64,000 nucleotides of DNA from the NCBI GenBank assembly GCA_022749755.1, contig CM040453.1, positions 11,541,368 to 11,605,367 on the forward strand. The letters run 5' to 3'. The notes under the pieces are model-generated. The model was not told where the DNA came from, made no database searches, and saw only the letters and a program-made list of their open reading frames with translations. This document shows, one piece after another, positions 61,830-64,000 of this stretch; position 1 is the first letter of the stretch; every line of letters begins with the position of its first letter. A program made the translations under genes and the position numbers. The stretch comes from Azadirachta indica (Eukaryota > Streptophyta > Magnoliopsida > Sapindales > Meliaceae).

Positions 61830-63830
61830 CACATTCAACTAAGAAGAGATTTGAATCCAAAAATCGAAAAATTCGATGTTCAAGAATTGAACTGTCACCG
61901 AATAATTTATCAATGCAGATATGTACTTCCTTGAAACCTCCGAGAAATTCTACAATTATTTCATTGATCATTTTGTCAATCGACACGTTTATTGAAAGTC
62001 TAAAAGAGCATTTCATCGAGTTCGGTTAAAGTATAAAACATGCCTAATTAAATTATTGAATATATTAATAATGGTGATGAATATACAATTAGTAGATCCT
62101 CTTTTCTAAAAGTGATTAATAATTAATATTGGAACAGTAACTTTGCTTGTATTCTACAACACTGTTGAAGAATAATGCTTCCATGAACCGTCCAGGAAAT
62201 TCTTTCCCAAAAGTGATTAAATAATTTTTTGGAGGATTCCTTGAAATTCAAACCTTTGCACTTTATTTCAAAGGTAAAAGTTCCACTGATCCATATATAT
62301 ATATATATATATATATAGAAAGAGAGATCGAGAGACGAAGATTAAAATTTTATTCAATTTAAAATTTATTCTATTACGTATAGCTGATATCTAGTAAGTG
62401 AAAATTTCAAAAAGTGCGAAGAGATTTGGATATGAAAATTGAAATTTCGATGGTCAATAATTGAACAGGCATGCTCTACATAGTTTATCAATGCTATCCA
62501 CTCTCAGAACCTTCCTGAAACTCTAAGATTTGGTGTTTCTGAAACCACTGTAATTAATTAATCTAATAAACGAAACTTCTCCCTTACACATGTTTTAGGT
62601 GTTTTAGCTAGCTTCTTTGAACCCTCCCAGATAAAATATTATTATTTCTGGGAAGATGCCTTCTTGCTGTAGCTGTGTACGTTCACTTGGAAAATTATCA
62701 CAATTTATAATTATTGAATAATATTAATATTTTTAAATTTTAATGTCATCAGTGAAGAAGATAAAACATTATTCTTTACGTTAAAAAATATTATTATTTC
62801 TTCAAAGTTAGATAAATTACTTATGCAATGTCTTTTTTATCAACAATGGTGATGAATATATAATTAAAAGTATTTCATCGTGTTAGGTTGAAAGTATAAA
62901 ACACAACTAAATTATTGAATATTTAAAATAATTAATCTAGCTTCTTTTCTAAAGTGATGAATAATTAATCTTGGAACGATAACTTTGCTGACTTTAGGTC
63001 AATGACAGCTAGAAGAAGCAAATTAATAAATTAATAAAAGTAGTTGGGAACAATTTGATATCATATTTATCTCCCAGTAGTCATGATCATTTCACTATGT
63101 TGGACTGAAAATTTAAAACATACACAAGCAAGGAAATATTCTCTCAATTTTAAAATATTTTTAATCAAAATTCGATTAAAATATTAAATAAAAATATCAA
63201 AATATATCTAAATATAAATTCCATATATTAACACATTACAATGAATTTAGTTAACATAATTTATCATTTTCGTCTTATATAAAACTTTTTCATTTTTCTT
63301 ACTAGTGTATTGATAAAAAATTTTAAGTATCACAAAAATATATTTAAAGTACTAAATTCTATATTTCAAATAAATCTCAACAAATCAAAGAATTTGAATT
63401 AAAGTTTCCAGTCTGCAAAAGATTAAAGTTTTAACAAATAATGTTGCCAAAAGGTTTGACTTCTTAAAATATTGTTTATGCCATATTATCCAGAATAGCT
63501 TTCTTCTTATAAGACAATTCTCAATAAATAATGTACTAAAGTACTAATTATTAAAAAGATTTTTAATTTATGAAATTAAAAAAAAAAAAAAACATAAAGA
63601 ATAAGACATGCAGAAAGGGTGTGAGCCAGAACCTTAATTAGATTGCCACACTCTACTGACTGTACGTATCTTCACTCCCCGCAACTAATTAACCCACATG
63701 ATCATTCTTGTATTTTGATCCATTAGCTATAGACACCAAGTTGGGAGGAATGCTGATAGGTTTTCAATCATCCTCGGGTTTACTGGTTTTCCATATATCT
63801 AAATACTCTATATATATAAAGAGCAATCGT
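61830..63830 (-). other. TNL upstream spacer of copy E
   Basis: Near-identical to 3490-5489. The W-box-like cluster is at 62989-63006 and the TA microsatellite near 62293-62317 is longer than in A. No gene seen. Confidence 0.7.
62989..63006. promoter_or_regulatory. Conserved W-box-like cluster (copy E spacer)
   Basis: Exact copy of TGACTTTAGGTCAATGAC in the same place relative to the gene as in A. Confidence 0.35.
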
Positions 63831-64000
63831 ATTGGCGTAGAAAGCCATTTGTCTAGCCAAAAGGAAATTTACTTGCCACCCTCAACCGAACAGCAGGAAC
63901 CTAACCCAAGAGAGGAGAGAATAGACTTAACTTCCCCACCCTCGTTAACCGATCCCTCCCTCATCATTTGGTGAGCAAACTATGTCCTAGGCTATTGTAA
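63831..64000 (-). mobile_element. L1-type LINE fragment (copy E side)
   Basis: Same as 5490-5657, but the final bases read CTATTGTAA as in the longer LINE fragment at 18860, not CTATTGTTC as in A. So E probably continues into more LINE sequence beyond the window. Confidence 0.55.

Noticed and set aside
1..64000. A wholly new type of defence system
   Set aside because: All recognisable genes belong to known TNL, F-box-associated or transposon families. The unusual points are the chimera G and the recombination history, not an unknown gene set.

Overview
The window is nuclear DNA of a flowering plant. The spliced TIR-NBS-LRR (TNL) genes, which are typical of eudicots, the F-box-associated coding remnant, the plant transposon types and the high A+T spacers show this. 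The protein style resembles Citrus or another Sapindales, but that is recalled resemblance and was not tested. All recognisable genes lie on the minus strand, so each gene reads from right to left.

The window is a TNL disease-resistance gene cluster in which most members are broken. From left to right: copy A (1-3489, 3' end outside the window, pseudogene); a transposon-rich stretch of about 7.5 kb (5.66-13.4 kb) with a large inverted repeat, three or more MITE-like elements and a hAT transposase fragment; gene G (13466-14660), a chimera joining the first ~30 residues of a TNL TIR domain to an F-box-associated domain; copy B (19490-23261, pseudogene); copy C (28768-33038, the only TNL here that reads intact across five exons, 1164 residues); copy D1 (38578-42860, near-identical to C but with several frameshifts); copy D2 (48415-52688, open except for two frameshifts near the 3' end); relic F (about 53937-55935, without TIR and C-terminus); and copy E (57987-61829), which is almost identical to A.

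Two subfamilies are visible. Type 1 (A, B, E) shares a broken exon-1 splice donor and a kinase-2 change from FDDV to FDYV. Type 2 (C, D1, D2) has normal motifs and carries a 27-bp coding minisatellite in the last exon. C and D1 form a recent tandem duplication with a period of about 9.8 kb, and D2 is an older relative. D1 looks like the product of unequal crossing-over: its 3' part matches D2 and its 5' part matches C, with a switch near 39700. Positions 1-5657 recur at 58335-63998 almost without change. That is either a recent segmental duplication or an assembly (haplotig) artefact.

The intact gene C would encode an intracellular immune receptor. The family model is that the C-terminal LRR and C-JID parts recognise an effector, the NB-ARC part switches nucleotide state and oligomerises, and the TIR part acts as an NADase that starts defence signalling. 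The spacers carry a reiterated upstream module with clustered W-box-like cores, an L1-type LINE fragment, LTR-retrotransposon ends and AT-rich repeats. I saw no tRNA, rRNA, CRISPR array or bacterial-type operon. The best candidate for something undescribed is the TIR/F-box-associated chimera G, which appears to have captured a TNL promoter.
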